Positions 53,909 to 62,546 of a stretch of 64,000 nucleotides of DNA are shown piece after piece; position 1 is the stretch's first letter, and each line of letters begins with the position of its first letter. Under the pieces are notes generated by a model. It had not been told where the DNA came from. It ran no database searches and saw nothing but the letters and a program-made list of their open reading frames with translations. Origin of the DNA: Haloferax larsenii JCM 13917 (GTDB lineage: Archaea; Halobacteriota; Halobacteria; Halobacteriales; Haloferacaceae). The DNA lies in the NCBI RefSeq assembly GCF_000336955.1, contig NZ_AOLI01000012.1, positions 178,471-242,470 on the forward strand, in the 5' to 3' direction. The translations under genes and the position numbers were made by a program.

Positions 53909-54805
53909 TTACGACGCAGTGACGTAAATTCCGAAGAGGACGATAGCTCCGCCGACGACGAGCGGGAGCGTCGGAATCTCACCAAAGAGAAATAGAGCGA
54001 GGATGGTACTGCCGAGTGGTTCCCCGAGGAGCGAAACGGAGACGACGCTCGATTCGAGGTGTGCGAGCGCCCAGTTGATGACCGTGTGGCCGAAGATGCC
54101 CGGACCGACTGCCATCGCGAGGAACAAGACCCACTCGCGGGGTGGATAGCCCGTCAGTGGGTCACCGTTTCCGACTGCGACGACGAGGAGTGTGGCCGCA
54201 CAGACGCTGTAGACGACGACCACGTAGGGGACGAGCGAGACCCGGCTTCGGACGCTTCGACCCGTGAGGACGTACGCGGCGGCAGTCACGGCACCGACGA
54301 CGGCGAGCGCGTTACCGAAGAGTGGTCGGGGTGCGCTACTCGGGGCCACCAGGTCGGAGACGGACATGAGAACCATGCCGATGAGTGCGACGGCGATTCC
54401 GGCGGCCGTCCGCCGACCGACGCGCTCGTCGAGGAGCGCCCACGCACCCACGGCGACGAAGAGCGGTTGGGACTGCACGAGGGTGACGCTCGCAGCGACC
54501 GTGGTGTGGTTGAGACTCTCGAACCACGACGCGAAGTGTGCCGCGAGCGCGACACCAGCCCCGGTTGCGGCGACGAGGTCCCGGCCGGAGAACGTCGAGA
54601 GCGCGTCGCGGTAGCGGACGAGCGCCACCGGCGCGAGGAGTCCGACAGTGAACGCGACGCGGTAGAAGGCTTTGATGAGGCTGGGTGCGCTGCTCCAGCG
54701 AACCAGAATCGCGCTCGTGCTAATCGCGAGCACCGCGATACCGAGTGCGGCAAGCGGGGAGACGGGAGTGTCGTCAGTCGGCGCACCGAGAGACGGTGTG
54801 TTCAC
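53909..54805 (-). CDS. EamA/DMT-family transporter
   Basis: A 298-aa protein with ten predicted helices in two EamA halves. TM1 starts SPLAALGIAVLAISTSAILV, and the half-boundary motif SLNHTTVAASVTLVQSQPLF is typical. Later VVSVSLLGEPLGSTILALFL is the matching motif of the second half. DMT carriers export metabolites or drugs; the substrate is unknown. It is divergent from a second EamA gene with only 74 nt between, so the promoters abut. Confidence 0.87.
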   Translation of the reverse strand: MNTPSLGAPTDDTPVSPLAALGIAVLAISTSAILVRWSSAPSLIKAFYRVAFTVGLLAPVALVRYRDALSTFSGRDLVAATGAGVALAAHFASWFESLNHTTVAASVTLVQSQPLFVAVGAWALLDERVGRRTAAGIAVALIGMVLMSVSDLVAPSSAPRPLFGNALAVVGAVTAAAYVLTGRSVRSRVSLVPYVVVVYSVCAATLLVVAVGNGDPLTGYPPREWVLFLAMAVGPGIFGHTVINWALAHLESSVVSVSLLGEPLGSTILALFLFGEIPTLPLVVGGAIVLFGIYVTAS

Positions 54806-54879
54806 ACACCGCGCGATGTGTGGTAACGGCTTACCGCTTGCGAATCGTTTTACGTGCTCGGGGTCCCGACTCGGTGTGC

Positions 54880-55734
54880 ATGGGTGACCGTCTGGGTACC
54901 GGGCTCGTTCTCGTCTCAGCCGTCGGCTTCGGAACGCTCGGTATCTTCGGGAAACTCGCGGCGGCGGCGGGGCTCTCGATTCCGACGATTCTCTCGTTTC
55001 GATTCCTTCTCGCGACGGTTCTCGTCTGGGGGTGGCTCGGCGCTCGCGGAGAGTTGTCGCCCTTATCCGGCCGGTCTCTCGTCGTCGGCCTGGGGCTCGG
55101 CAGTCTTGGGTATGCGGCCGTGAGCGCCCTCTACTTCGTCGGATTGGAGTTCATGACCGCTGGGCTCACCGGCATCGTCCTGTTTACCTATCCTGTCATC
55201 GTCGTCGTGCTCGCCGCGGCGTTTCTCGACGAGCCAATCACGCGGCGAACCGTTTTCGCGCTCGTCCTCGCAGTCGCAGGCGTCGGTCTCATCACCGGAG
55301 GCGACCCTGCCGGTGTCGACGTACGCGGCGTGCTCGTCGTCCTCCTCGGTGCTTTCATCTACGCGACGTACATCGTCGTGAGTCGTCGACAACTGGCGAC
55401 AGTCGATTCCCGCACGCTCACCGCCCACGTCCTTCCGGCCGCCGCTGTTTCGTTCGTCGTCGTCGGAAGTGCAACTGGTCAGCTGTCGGTCCCGACGACG
55501 CCGTGGTCGTGGGGCGTCGTTCTCGCCATCGCCGTCCTCGGGACGGCCGTACCTATCTTCACGTTCTTCGCTGGACTGTCACGTATCGGAGCGAGTCGGG
55601 CCAGCATCGTGAGTACCGTCGAACCGGCCGCGACGCTGGTTTTGGGCGCGCTCGTGCTCGACGAACCGGTGACGGTTGTGACGGTCCTCGGCGGGGCGCT
55701 GGTCCTGTCTGGCGTCGTTCTCGTCGAGGGCTGA
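54880..55734 (+). CDS. EamA/DMT-family transporter
   Basis: A 284-aa ten-helix EamA carrier. Start MGDRLGTGLVLVSAVGFGTL, then FVGLEFMTAGLTGIVLFTYP and, in the second half, IGASRASIVSTVEPAATLVL. ATG at 54880 is about 26 nt after Box A GTTTTACG; the longer open frame upstream overlaps the divergent neighbour and is Cys/Arg-rich. It differs from the neighbouring EamA protein enough to have another substrate. Confidence 0.88.
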   Translation: MGDRLGTGLVLVSAVGFGTLGIFGKLAAAAGLSIPTILSFRFLLATVLVWGWLGARGELSPLSGRSLVVGLGLGSLGYAAVSALYFVGLEFMTAGLTGIVLFTYPVIVVVLAAAFLDEPITRRTVFALVLAVAGVGLITGGDPAGVDVRGVLVVLLGAFIYATYIVVSRRQLATVDSRTLTAHVLPAAAVSFVVVGSATGQLSVPTTPWSWGVVLAIAVLGTAVPIFTFFAGLSRIGASRASIVSTVEPAATLVLGALVLDEPVTVVTVLGGALVLSGVVLVEG

Positions 55735-55790
55735 AACTGAAGACCAAACAGAGTTCAGCCTACTCGGCATCCTCGGTCCACCCTACTCCC

Positions 55791-56345
55791 CTACTCGGCG
55801 TCTTCGGGCGTGTCGAAGTCGTGGAAGTGCTCACCTTTCTCTTTCGAGAGGACGTTGAGAGCGGCCGCAGCACCGTCGCCCGCCGAGATGATGGCCTGCC
55901 ACTCTTCGGTTCGGACCATCGCGCCGGTCGCGTACACGTCGTCGACGCTGGTCTCCATCGTCACGTCGACGTCTACGACATCGTCGTCGGTGAAGGCACA
56001 CCCCAACTCTTCGGCGAGGTCCCGTGACGACCCTGTCGCGAGGACGACGTAGTCCGCCTCGTAGTCGTCGCTGTCGGCGGTGACGACGAAGCCGTCTCCC
56101 GACTGCTCGACTGCAGTGACCTCGGCTTCGTGGAGCGTCGCGCCGAAGCCAGAGACTTGCTCGCGGGCCGTTTCGAGGAACTCGTCTCCGTCTTTCTCTT
56201 CGATTCCGAGGTAGTTGAACAGGTACGCGTGGTGCAACCACGTCTCGTCGGTGTCGAAGACATCGACGTCGAGACCGTTCTTCGCGGTGAACAAGGCGGC
56301 TGAGAGACCGGCGGGACCACCGCCGATGACTACGATTCGTGCCAT
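55791..56345 (-). CDS. half-size FAD-binding thioredoxin-reductase-like protein
   Basis: A 184-aa flavoprotein. IVVIGGGPAGLSAALFTAKN is the FAD dinucleotide-binding motif, VVLATGSSRDLAEELG the second conserved strand, and VYATGAMVRTEEWQAIISAG the C-terminal FAD motif. It lacks the NADPH domain and the CxxC pair of real thioredoxin reductases (about 310 aa). Small relatives with this layout are common in haloarchaea. It follows queC by 61 nt on the same strand and may be part of that operon. Confidence 0.85.
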   Translation of the reverse strand: MARIVVIGGGPAGLSAALFTAKNGLDVDVFDTDETWLHHAYLFNYLGIEEKDGDEFLETAREQVSGFGATLHEAEVTAVEQSGDGFVVTADSDDYEADYVVLATGSSRDLAEELGCAFTDDDVVDVDVTMETSVDDVYATGAMVRTEEWQAIISAGDGAAAALNVLSKEKGEHFHDFDTPEDAE

Positions 56346-56406
56346 GCTATAACATGACGTATCGGAGATAATTGAGGATTTGGGCCGTCAGTAATCAGCT
56401 GCGTGC

Positions 56407-57123
56407 TTACTCCGCGTCGACGTAGTCCGGGCGCTCGGCGTACGGAATCGGGTCGCGCTCGCCGAGGTTCTGGAAGGCCTGCAAGCGGAAGGCACACGAG
56501 TCGCAGGTGCCGCAGGCCGGTTCCTCGGCGCGGTAACACGACCACGTGTGTTCGAAGGGGACGTCGAGTTCGATACCGCGGCGGGCGATATCGGTCTTCG
56601 AGTCGTGGACGAACGGGACGTCGAGAGAGATGTGGGTGTCCGGCTTGGTCCCGACGTCGACCATCGCTTCGAAGGCGTCGAAGAACTCGGGCCGACAGTC
56701 GGGGTAGCCCGAGTAGTCTTCGGAGTGTGCGCCGACGAAGACGGCGTCGCACTCGTTCGCCTCGGCGTAGGAGACGGCCATCGACAGCAGGTTGGCGTTC
56801 CGGAACGGGACGTACGACGTCGGGATTTCGTCGGCGTCCATATCTACGTCTTCGACAGCCATCGACTCGTCCGTGAGCGACGACGCACCGATTTGCTTCA
56901 GGTGGCTCGTCTCGATGTGGAGGAAGTCATTGACGTCGAGTTCGTCGGCGAGCGCGCGGGCACACTCGTACTCTTTGGACTCGGTCTTCTGTCCGTAAGA
57001 CGTGTGCAGGGCGTAGAGTTCGTAGCCGCGCGCTTTTGCTTCGTAGGCAGTCGTCGCACTGTCCATGCCGCCGGAGAGGAGCACGACGGCGCGTTTCTCG
57101 TCTTCGTGAGTGTCGTCGGTCAT
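56407..57123 (-). CDS. queC: 7-cyano-7-deazaguanine synthase QueC
   Basis: A 238-aa PP-loop ATPase that turns 7-carboxy-7-deazaguanine into preQ0. The PP-loop is VVLLSGGMDSATTAYEA. SYGQKTESKEYECARALADEL and DAVFVGAHSEDYSGYPDCRP are signatures. The four zinc Cys are in SCYRAEEPACGTCDSCAFR. In archaea preQ0 is swapped into tRNA position 15 to make archaeosine. Third gene of queD-queE-queC. Confidence 0.95.
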   Translation of the reverse strand: MTDDTHEDEKRAVVLLSGGMDSATTAYEAKARGYELYALHTSYGQKTESKEYECARALADELDVNDFLHIETSHLKQIGASSLTDESMAVEDVDMDADEIPTSYVPFRNANLLSMAVSYAEANECDAVFVGAHSEDYSGYPDCRPEFFDAFEAMVDVGTKPDTHISLDVPFVHDSKTDIARRGIELDVPFEHTWSCYRAEEPACGTCDSCAFRLQAFQNLGERDPIPYAERPDYVDAE

Positions 57124-57172
57124 GTGTGGAAATCGAACGTGAACGCTGTGTGGTTACAGGTCGATACCTCGG

Positions 57173-57946
57173 TTACGTTTCGGGAGCGTCGTTCCAGAGG
57201 TCGACGTGGAGTCGCGGCGTGTAGCGGTAGCCGAACTCCGCCGCGAGGTCGGCGACCTCGGTTCGGGTGCGGGCGAGTTCCTCACGAGTCTGGCCCTCGG
57301 GCATGAGGAGGACATCGGTATCAGGAATCTCGCGGGCGGTGACTCCCCGTATGTCGTCGATTAGCGACTCGATTTCGAGGAGGTCGTCTCGGCCCGTGAC
57401 GACGAATTTGAGCTGTACCTCCTCGGCGTGGTCGGCGAGCGACGCGAGCGATTCGAGGTCGATGCGGCGGGACTCGTGTTGTTCGGTCCAGACGCCGGGT
57501 TCGGAGCCTTCCGGCGCGTTTTCGGCTGTCGGCGTCGACGACGCGAGTTTGGGGCTGATGCTCGCGAGGTCGACCGGCGCGTCGGTTTCGAGCGTTCCGT
57601 TCGTCTCCACAGTGGTGTGGTAGTCGTCTGCGAGACGGTCGAGAAGCGCCGACACCTCGTCGTGGATGAGCGGTTCGCCACCAGTGACGACCACGTGGTC
57701 GGGGGCGAGACCCCGAACCTCGGCGAGAATTTCGTCGACGCTCATCCACGCGTGCGTCGGTTCCCACGAGGTGTGGTACGAGTCGCAGAACCAACAGCGG
57801 AGGTTGCACCCGCTGGTTCGGACGAACGTACTCGGGACGCCCGAGAGCTTTCCCTCGCCCTGCAGCGACGCGAACAGTTCGTTGATGGGAAGGCGTTCGC
57901 CGGGGGCGTCGGTGTCAGGTCGGGAAACCGAGTCGGAGACCGGCAT
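57173..57946 (-). CDS. queE: 7-carboxy-7-deazaguanine synthase QueE (radical SAM)
   Basis: A 257-aa radical SAM enzyme that forms 7-carboxy-7-deazaguanine. The cluster motif is CNLRCWFC (CX3CX2C), preceded by TFVRTSG. INELFASLQGEGKLSG is the QueE N-terminal signature and DHVVVTGGEPLIHDEVSALL the SAM-binding GGEP strand. An Asp/Ser-rich insertion around residues 150-165 is haloarchaeal. Its ATG overlaps the queD stop (TGATG), and queC follows after 49 nt. Confidence 0.95.
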   Translation of the reverse strand: MPVSDSVSRPDTDAPGERLPINELFASLQGEGKLSGVPSTFVRTSGCNLRCWFCDSYHTSWEPTHAWMSVDEILAEVRGLAPDHVVVTGGEPLIHDEVSALLDRLADDYHTTVETNGTLETDAPVDLASISPKLASSTPTAENAPEGSEPGVWTEQHESRRIDLESLASLADHAEEVQLKFVVTGRDDLLEIESLIDDIRGVTAREIPDTDVLLMPEGQTREELARTRTEVADLAAEFGYRYTPRLHVDLWNDAPET

Positions 57947-58422
57947 CAGTACCCAGCACAGAGTTCGGCGGTTTCGCGTACCTCGACCGAGACTTCGGAG
58001 ACGGTCTCGGGGAGTCGTTCCCGCAACTTCTCTTCGAGGAGGACGGCCATGACTTCGGCCGTCGGCGGGGCGTCGAGAACGACCATTCCATCTTCGTCAC
58101 CGGACGCCTCGAACGCATCCACGAGTGGGTCACCAGACTCGACGAGGAAGCGGTGGTCCCACTCGTCGATGACGTCCGTCACGACGCCCTTGTCAACTAC
58201 CCATCCCTCCTCGGTGAGTTCACCCACGACACGGACGGATATCTCGTAGTTGTGTCCGTGAGGGCGGCTGCACCGGCCGTCGTGGTGGAGCAGTCGATGC
58301 CCCGCACTGATGCGTATTGGCCGGTCACGGCCGATGTGGAGGACTCGCTTTCCCGCCTGCGCCAGTCGCGTGTCGCCCTCGCCAGCGACCCGACTCGGCG
58401 CGTCGGGTGTTCCCTCAGTCAT
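57946..58422 (-). CDS. queD: 6-carboxytetrahydropterin synthase QueD
   Basis: A 158-aa PTPS-family enzyme, the first preQ0-specific step. Zinc His ligands lie in ISAGHRLLHH and CSRPHGHNYEIS, with the catalytic Cys in DGRCSRPHGH. WDHRFLVESGDPLVDAFEA and PTAEVMAVLLEEKLRERLPE are typical. An N-terminal tail of about 20 residues precedes RLAQAGKRVLHIGRDRP. First gene of the queDEC operon; a TTAAGTAGTC Box A lies about 25-30 nt before the ATG. Confidence 0.95.
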   Translation of the reverse strand: MTEGTPDAPSRVAGEGDTRLAQAGKRVLHIGRDRPIRISAGHRLLHHDGRCSRPHGHNYEISVRVVGELTEEGWVVDKGVVTDVIDEWDHRFLVESGDPLVDAFEASGDEDGMVVLDAPPTAEVMAVLLEEKLRERLPETVSEVSVEVRETAELCAGY

Positions 58423-58598
58423 ATCCGGAGATTATTTGCGGACTACTTAATTCCGCCTACATCAGTAGTGTCGTGCGAATTGGACACAGGAGGCGGTCTG
58501 GAACGAGCAGTCGAACCGAATACGTATCGGTGAAGCGGGTGAGGAGAGTCGGGTGTGTTAGACTGCCAAATCAGTTCTCGGTATCGTTCTCGCCCTCG

Positions 58599-58988
58599 TC
58601 AGTCGAGTGGCTGGTTGGCGATTGCCTCGCGCCACGACTCGGGGACAGTCGTCGGTCGGCCCTCGTCGTCCATCGCGACCTGGACCGTCTCGCCGGTCGC
58701 GACAACCTCACCGCCGAAGGTGAGTTCGTAGTAGAGCGGGAAGCTCTTTCCTCCCGGTTCACCTGCTTCGACGGCGACGTCGACAGTTCCGACGTGCTCG
58801 ATAGGTGCCTGATAGTCGAGTTCGAGGTGAGCGACCACGATGTGCGGGTCCGAAAGCGGCACACCGATGACTTCCTCGAAGTACTGAACGCGCGCTTGTT
58901 CGCAGTACGTCGCATAAACCGCGTTGTTGACGTGCCCAAACGAATCGAAGTCACGGAACCTGACAGGAACCTCGGCGACGAAGCTCAT
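58599..58988 (-). CDS. 4HBT-type acyl-CoA thioesterase
   Basis: A 129-aa hotdog-fold thioesterase. VRFRDFDSFGHVNNAVYATY has the catalytic Asp and the GHVNNA motif of the 4-hydroxybenzoyl-CoA/YbgC group, followed by YCEQARVQYFEEVIG and HLELDYQAPIEH. It hydrolyses acyl-CoA; the substrate is unknown. ATG at 58988 is leaderless, about 27 nt after Box A GCTATATTCC. A GTG five codons upstream is less likely. Confidence 0.9.
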   Translation of the reverse strand: MSFVAEVPVRFRDFDSFGHVNNAVYATYCEQARVQYFEEVIGVPLSDPHIVVAHLELDYQAPIEHVGTVDVAVEAGEPGGKSFPLYYELTFGGEVVATGETVQVAMDDEGRPTTVPESWREAIANQPLD

Positions 58989-59080
58989 TGGTCGGCGCGA
59001 CACGGCCAGGGAATATAGCCTCGGCGGTTCGGAGCGACTGCACCACAGTTCTAGTCTGTTCTCCCGGTCGTGTCGGTCGA

Positions 59081-59359
59081 TTAGTTCGCCGTCGAGACGG
59101 TGGCGCTGGCTTCGGGTGTCGTCCGGCCGTGGAGGGAAACCGCCTTCCAGACGTTCGAACGGGAGCCAGCACGGACCATCTCGACCGGAACGAGCGTCTC
59201 CTCGGGGAGTTGTGCGAGCGTTTCGCGAACCTCGTCTGACGCGTACTCGACGAGGTGGCGCGTCTCGTTGGTTTCGGCGACCTCGACGACCATCGAGCCG
59301 TGGTCGTTCATCGGGGTGTGTATGCTGACGAGTTCGGGTCTAGACGACCGGGTAGGCAT
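59081..59359 (-). CDS. small conserved haloarchaeal protein, paralogue of 11764-12015
   Basis: A 92-aa protein of unknown function that aligns with the 83-aa protein at 11764-12015 from its internal MNDHGSM onward, sharing RHLVEYASDEVRETL and SNVWKAVSL. A C-terminal Thr/Ser-rich tail is extra. Box A TTCTTAAG lies about 25-30 nt before the ATG, so the full-length start is likely. It is monocistronic. Confidence 0.68.
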   Translation of the reverse strand: MPTRSSRPELVSIHTPMNDHGSMVVEVAETNETRHLVEYASDEVRETLAQLPEETLVPVEMVRAGSRSNVWKAVSLHGRTTPEASATVSTAN

Positions 59360-59513
59360 GGTTTGTAGTACGAACTGTCTCTGCTTAAGAAGTTATATTG
59401 TTGATATATTCTGGTATAAACCTTCTATAGCGATTGGTAGGTGCCGATATTCGACCGCACGCGGATAGTGCACCCATATGCTACCATGCAACATACATTT
59501 ACTCGGTGGTGAG

Positions 59514-59704
59514 ATGGCGTACTTACACGTGAAAGCAACCGTTGACGACTACGGGGAGTGGAAATCGGCGTTCGATGGGTATCACTCACGTCGTGCCGAG
59601 TTCAGTGGACAGAGTATCTGGAGACTGAAGGCGAACTCGCTGAGCCCGAGATGTCGAACGTCGAGCTGACGTATCTCGACTTCGTCGAACATAAACAGCT
59701 CTCT
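59514..59704 (+). pseudogene. decayed small ABM-like protein gene
   Basis: The gene begins MAYLHVKATVDDYGEWKSAF, the usual start of a small dimeric alpha/beta-barrel (antibiotic-monooxygenase-like) protein of about 95 aa. After about 33 codons the frame breaks. The matching C-terminal part, EYLETEGELAEPEMSNVELT and TYLDFVEHKQ, continues in another frame, and a central stretch appears missing. A GGTGGTGAG precedes the ATG. Confidence 0.65.
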
Positions 59705-59800
59705 GTGGCCTGGTTTCTTCTCTTTTCACACTGTCCGGGTCGGCATGTCCGGAGTGACAGAGGTTTGCCACTCCACTGTCCGCGTGGTTCGCAGGAAAAG

Positions 59801-59906
59801 TCCGCTCTCCCCGATTTGAAGCGGGCGAGACTCGCTCCGCTCGACTCGCGACCTCCCGTTCGCTGACGCTCACGGGAGCGGGGGACAAGCCGGTCTACCG
59901 TCGGCT
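59801..59906 (-). pseudogene. partial tRNA-Tyr copy with an internal palindromic insert
   Basis: Bases 59801-59820 match the 3' acceptor and T-arm of the intact tRNA-Tyr, and 59879-59906 match its variable and anticodon regions (anticodon loop changed from CTGTAGA to CGGTAGA). Between them lie 58 extra bases (59821-59878) with a CTCCCGT/ACGGGAG hairpin. The D-arm and 5' acceptor strand are absent. This is a dead copy, perhaps left by an integrated element. Confidence 0.7.
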
Positions 59907-59930
59907 ACCTAAACAGATACTATGAGAAGT

Positions 59931-60046
59931 CCACTCTCCCCGATTTGAACTCACTCGCAACGCTTCGTGTTGCTCGTTGCTCAAATCGGGTCGAGGAGTC
60001 CTTCAGGTTCAACACCGGTCGCTCCGCTCACGAGTGTTGAACTTCA
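59931..60046. repeat. second tRNA-Tyr 3' end fragment and flanking palindromes
   Basis: Bases 59931-59950 repeat the last 20 nt of tRNA-Tyr (one or two mismatches). CCCGATTTGA then pairs with TCAAATCGGG about 27 nt on. A further hairpin GTTCAACAC/GTGTTGAAC lies just before the true tRNA. The region between the decayed gene and tRNA-Tyr holds no other gene. Confidence 0.6.
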
Positions 60047-60048
60047 GT

Positions 60049-60121
60049 CCGCTCTCCCCGATTTGAACGGGGGACAAGCCGATCTACAGTCGGCTGCTCT
60101 GCCAGGCTGAGCTAAGAGCGG
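60049..60121 (-). tRNA. tRNA-Tyr (GUA)
   Basis: A complete 73-nt cloverleaf on the minus strand: acceptor CCGCTCT/AGAGCGG, D-arm GCTC/GAGC, anticodon arm GCCGA-CTGTAGA-TCGGC with anticodon GUA, and T-arm CCCCG-TTCAAAT-CGGGG. CCA is not encoded. Two extra copies of its 3' end lie just downstream of it. Confidence 0.97.
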
Positions 60122-60247
60122 TCAAGAGATTCTGAGTCTACGCCGAGACTTAAGGATTCTCATTCCGCGCCGAAATCCGGGTACTGAGAGGCGATAGCGC
60201 ACCACATTTTGAAGCCCACCGATGGCTGCTATGTCGGCTGCTCCGAC

Positions 60248-62359
60248 CTACTCCTGTGGCTCCGAAGTCGACGTGTCGCCCGCGACGTCGTCTTGCTGGC
60301 TGTGGTCGGCATCGTGGCTGTCAGCGTCGTCGTGGCTGTCAGCGTCGTCGTCACCGTAGGCGTGGTCGTCGTGGCTCGTCTCGCGTACACGAATTCCCTT
60401 CCCAGCGAGGTGCTGCATCTGGCGCTGTGCGAAGTCCTCTTCGCTCGTCCCGCGTGTTGCGAGCACGTAGACGAGTGCGCTTCCAGCGGGGCGCATCGTC
60501 CGGCCGGCACGCTGAGAGCCCTGCCTGCGCGACCCACCGAGCCCGGACGCGACGATAGCGAGTTCGGCGTTGGGCAGGTCGATTCCCTCGTCGCCGATGC
60601 GCGAGATGACCAGCGTGTCGAGGTCGCCGTCGCGGAATGATTTGAAGTATCCTTCGCGGTGGTGGTGTCGTGTCTCACCGCTGACGAACGGGACGTCGAG
60701 GGCGTCGGCGATTTCCTCACCCTGGTCGAGGTAATCGACGAAGATGAGTGTCTTCGAGTCGGGGTGACGGGCCCGGAGGCGACGGGCTTCGAACACCTTC
60801 GCGGGGTTCATCGCCGCGAGCATGTGGCGTTCGCGTCCGTCGCTCGACGCCCACTCGTTGCGCGCCATGTCGTCAGCCCAGCCGACGTATCGAATCTCGA
60901 CCTCGGGCTCCTGAACGTAGCCCGCGTCGAAGAGTTTGCCCCAGTCAGTTCCGATTGGCGGACCGACGAGCGTGAATATCTCTGCTTCCTTGTCGTCCTC
61001 GCGGATGGGTGTCGCCGACAGCCCGAGGCGGTGTTTGGACTGGAGGTCGGCGCTCCGCTGGAAGACGCGACTGGGGATGTGGTGTGCCTCGTCGTAGACG
61101 ATGAGTCCCCAGCGACGCGAGTCGAAAAGCGAGCGATGTCGGTCCATTCCCGCCGTCTGGTACGTTGCGATTGTAACCGGGCGGATTTCTTTGACACCGC
61201 CGTGGTACTCACCGATTTGGTCTTCCGAGAGGTCGGTGTTGGTGAGGAGTTCTTCGCGCCACTGCCGGGCGAGTTCCCGACTCGGGACGAGAATCAGTGT
61301 CTCTCCACCGACTGCGGCGAGGGCACCGATGCCTGCGATGGTCTTTCCAGACCCCGGCGGTCCCACGAGGACGCCGGCACGCTGGTCGAGGAATCTGTCC
61401 ACCCAATCTTGCTGGTAGCCCCGTAACTCGACGCCTAGCGAGACATCGAGTTGTTCACCCTCTTCGAGGTCGCGGTCGTCTTCGACTGGATAGCCCGCGT
61501 CGTAGAGAATTCGTTTGACGGCCGCGACGCTCTCGTCTCTGACCCACGCCTCCGTGTCGGAGATGGGTGCGTAGACGTGGTCTTCGTCGAGTTTCTGCAT
61601 GGCGACGTTCCCCATGAGGCTCTCGGTGGCGGATTCGAGAACGGTGTAGCCTTCTTCGTGCGTGTAGAGGCGGAAGCGGTGTGCGCGCTTCCACTGGTCT
61701 TCGACCCACTCTTCGAGATGGGGCGACCGGTCGGGAAGTACCGACCGGAGCAACGCGATGAGGTCCGCAACGTCGTCGAAGGGGGCCTGCCAGACGTCCT
61801 CCTGACGGATTCTGTATAGGTACCCTCGCCCCCGGCCGTCTCGGTCGCCTGTCGTGTCGACGAGGTGGGCGAACTGCGAGAGTCGGGCACGAGTGTACTG
61901 TGTGGGGTTGTCGACGACGATTTCCCGGCGCTTCGGGAACAACACGACGCGTTCGCGGGAAGCGAGTTCTCCCCACTCGGTCGGATACCAGACGATAGGG
62001 TCGGTCTGGACGTCTACTTTCTGGAGTCGCCCGGCGTCGGCGAGTGTGGTGAGGTCCTCGACAGCGTCGGACTGTGCCAATCCGAGGCGGCGGGCGACTT
62101 GTTGTGCCGTCACGACGGGGCGGCCCTCGGCTTCGAGCGCCTCGTAGAACGCTGCAAGTGAAACCTCTCTGTCTGTGTCCTTCGCCGGGGTGTCCGTATC
62201 CGCGTCACCGTCCCCGCGTTCGATGTCCGGCACGGAAGACTCATCTCCCAGAGGAGGTGTCTCAGCTACATCAGAGAGTCGGTCGAGGACACCGTCGCCA
62301 GTGGGTTGCTGGCGAGGGTCGTCCGGAGGCGTAGAATGCTCGTCGTCCTCGGCAGTCAT
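60248..62359 (-). CDS. rad25: XPB/Rad25-type DNA helicase
   Basis: A 703-aa SF2 helicase. An acidic N-tail (1-75) leads to a winged-helix region (VTAQQVARRLGLAQSDAVED), a damage-recognition-like domain and then the motor: Walker A VLVGPPGSGKTIAG, motif II IVYDEAHHIPS, motif III LSATPIREDDKEAE, motif VI GSRRQGSQRAGRTMRP. The C-terminus is a His/Asp-rich repeat tail. Related archaeal XPB proteins act in nucleotide excision repair with Bax1. Start 62359 (MTAEDDEHS) is preferred; 62404 is in frame but adds a basic, low-acid stretch. Confidence 0.9.
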   Translation of the reverse strand: MTAEDDEHSTPPDDPRQQPTGDGVLDRLSDVAETPPLGDESSVPDIERGDGDADTDTPAKDTDREVSLAAFYEALEAEGRPVVTAQQVARRLGLAQSDAVEDLTTLADAGRLQKVDVQTDPIVWYPTEWGELASRERVVLFPKRREIVVDNPTQYTRARLSQFAHLVDTTGDRDGRGRGYLYRIRQEDVWQAPFDDVADLIALLRSVLPDRSPHLEEWVEDQWKRAHRFRLYTHEEGYTVLESATESLMGNVAMQKLDEDHVYAPISDTEAWVRDESVAAVKRILYDAGYPVEDDRDLEEGEQLDVSLGVELRGYQQDWVDRFLDQRAGVLVGPPGSGKTIAGIGALAAVGGETLILVPSRELARQWREELLTNTDLSEDQIGEYHGGVKEIRPVTIATYQTAGMDRHRSLFDSRRWGLIVYDEAHHIPSRVFQRSADLQSKHRLGLSATPIREDDKEAEIFTLVGPPIGTDWGKLFDAGYVQEPEVEIRYVGWADDMARNEWASSDGRERHMLAAMNPAKVFEARRLRARHPDSKTLIFVDYLDQGEEIADALDVPFVSGETRHHHREGYFKSFRDGDLDTLVISRIGDEGIDLPNAELAIVASGLGGSRRQGSQRAGRTMRPAGSALVYVLATRGTSEEDFAQRQMQHLAGKGIRVRETSHDDHAYGDDDADSHDDADSHDADHSQQDDVAGDTSTSEPQE

Positions 62360-62546
62360 CGAACGTCGTAGGGACGCGAGGGGGAAACGGCTTGCGACAC
62401 CCATGGAAGACCGACGTGGGTACGCAGCAGAGACGTCACTAGGTTAGATAAGATATCGAAAGAACCTCGAGACGAGACCGTTCGTCCTGGGCGTCAGCGC
62501 ACTATTCTGCGCATCAGCACGTTGTTTAGGCATCGAGGTTCCGGCA

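Noticed and set aside
59801..59906. A second functional tRNA-Tyr
   Set aside because: The D-arm and 5' acceptor strand are missing and the anticodon loop is altered.
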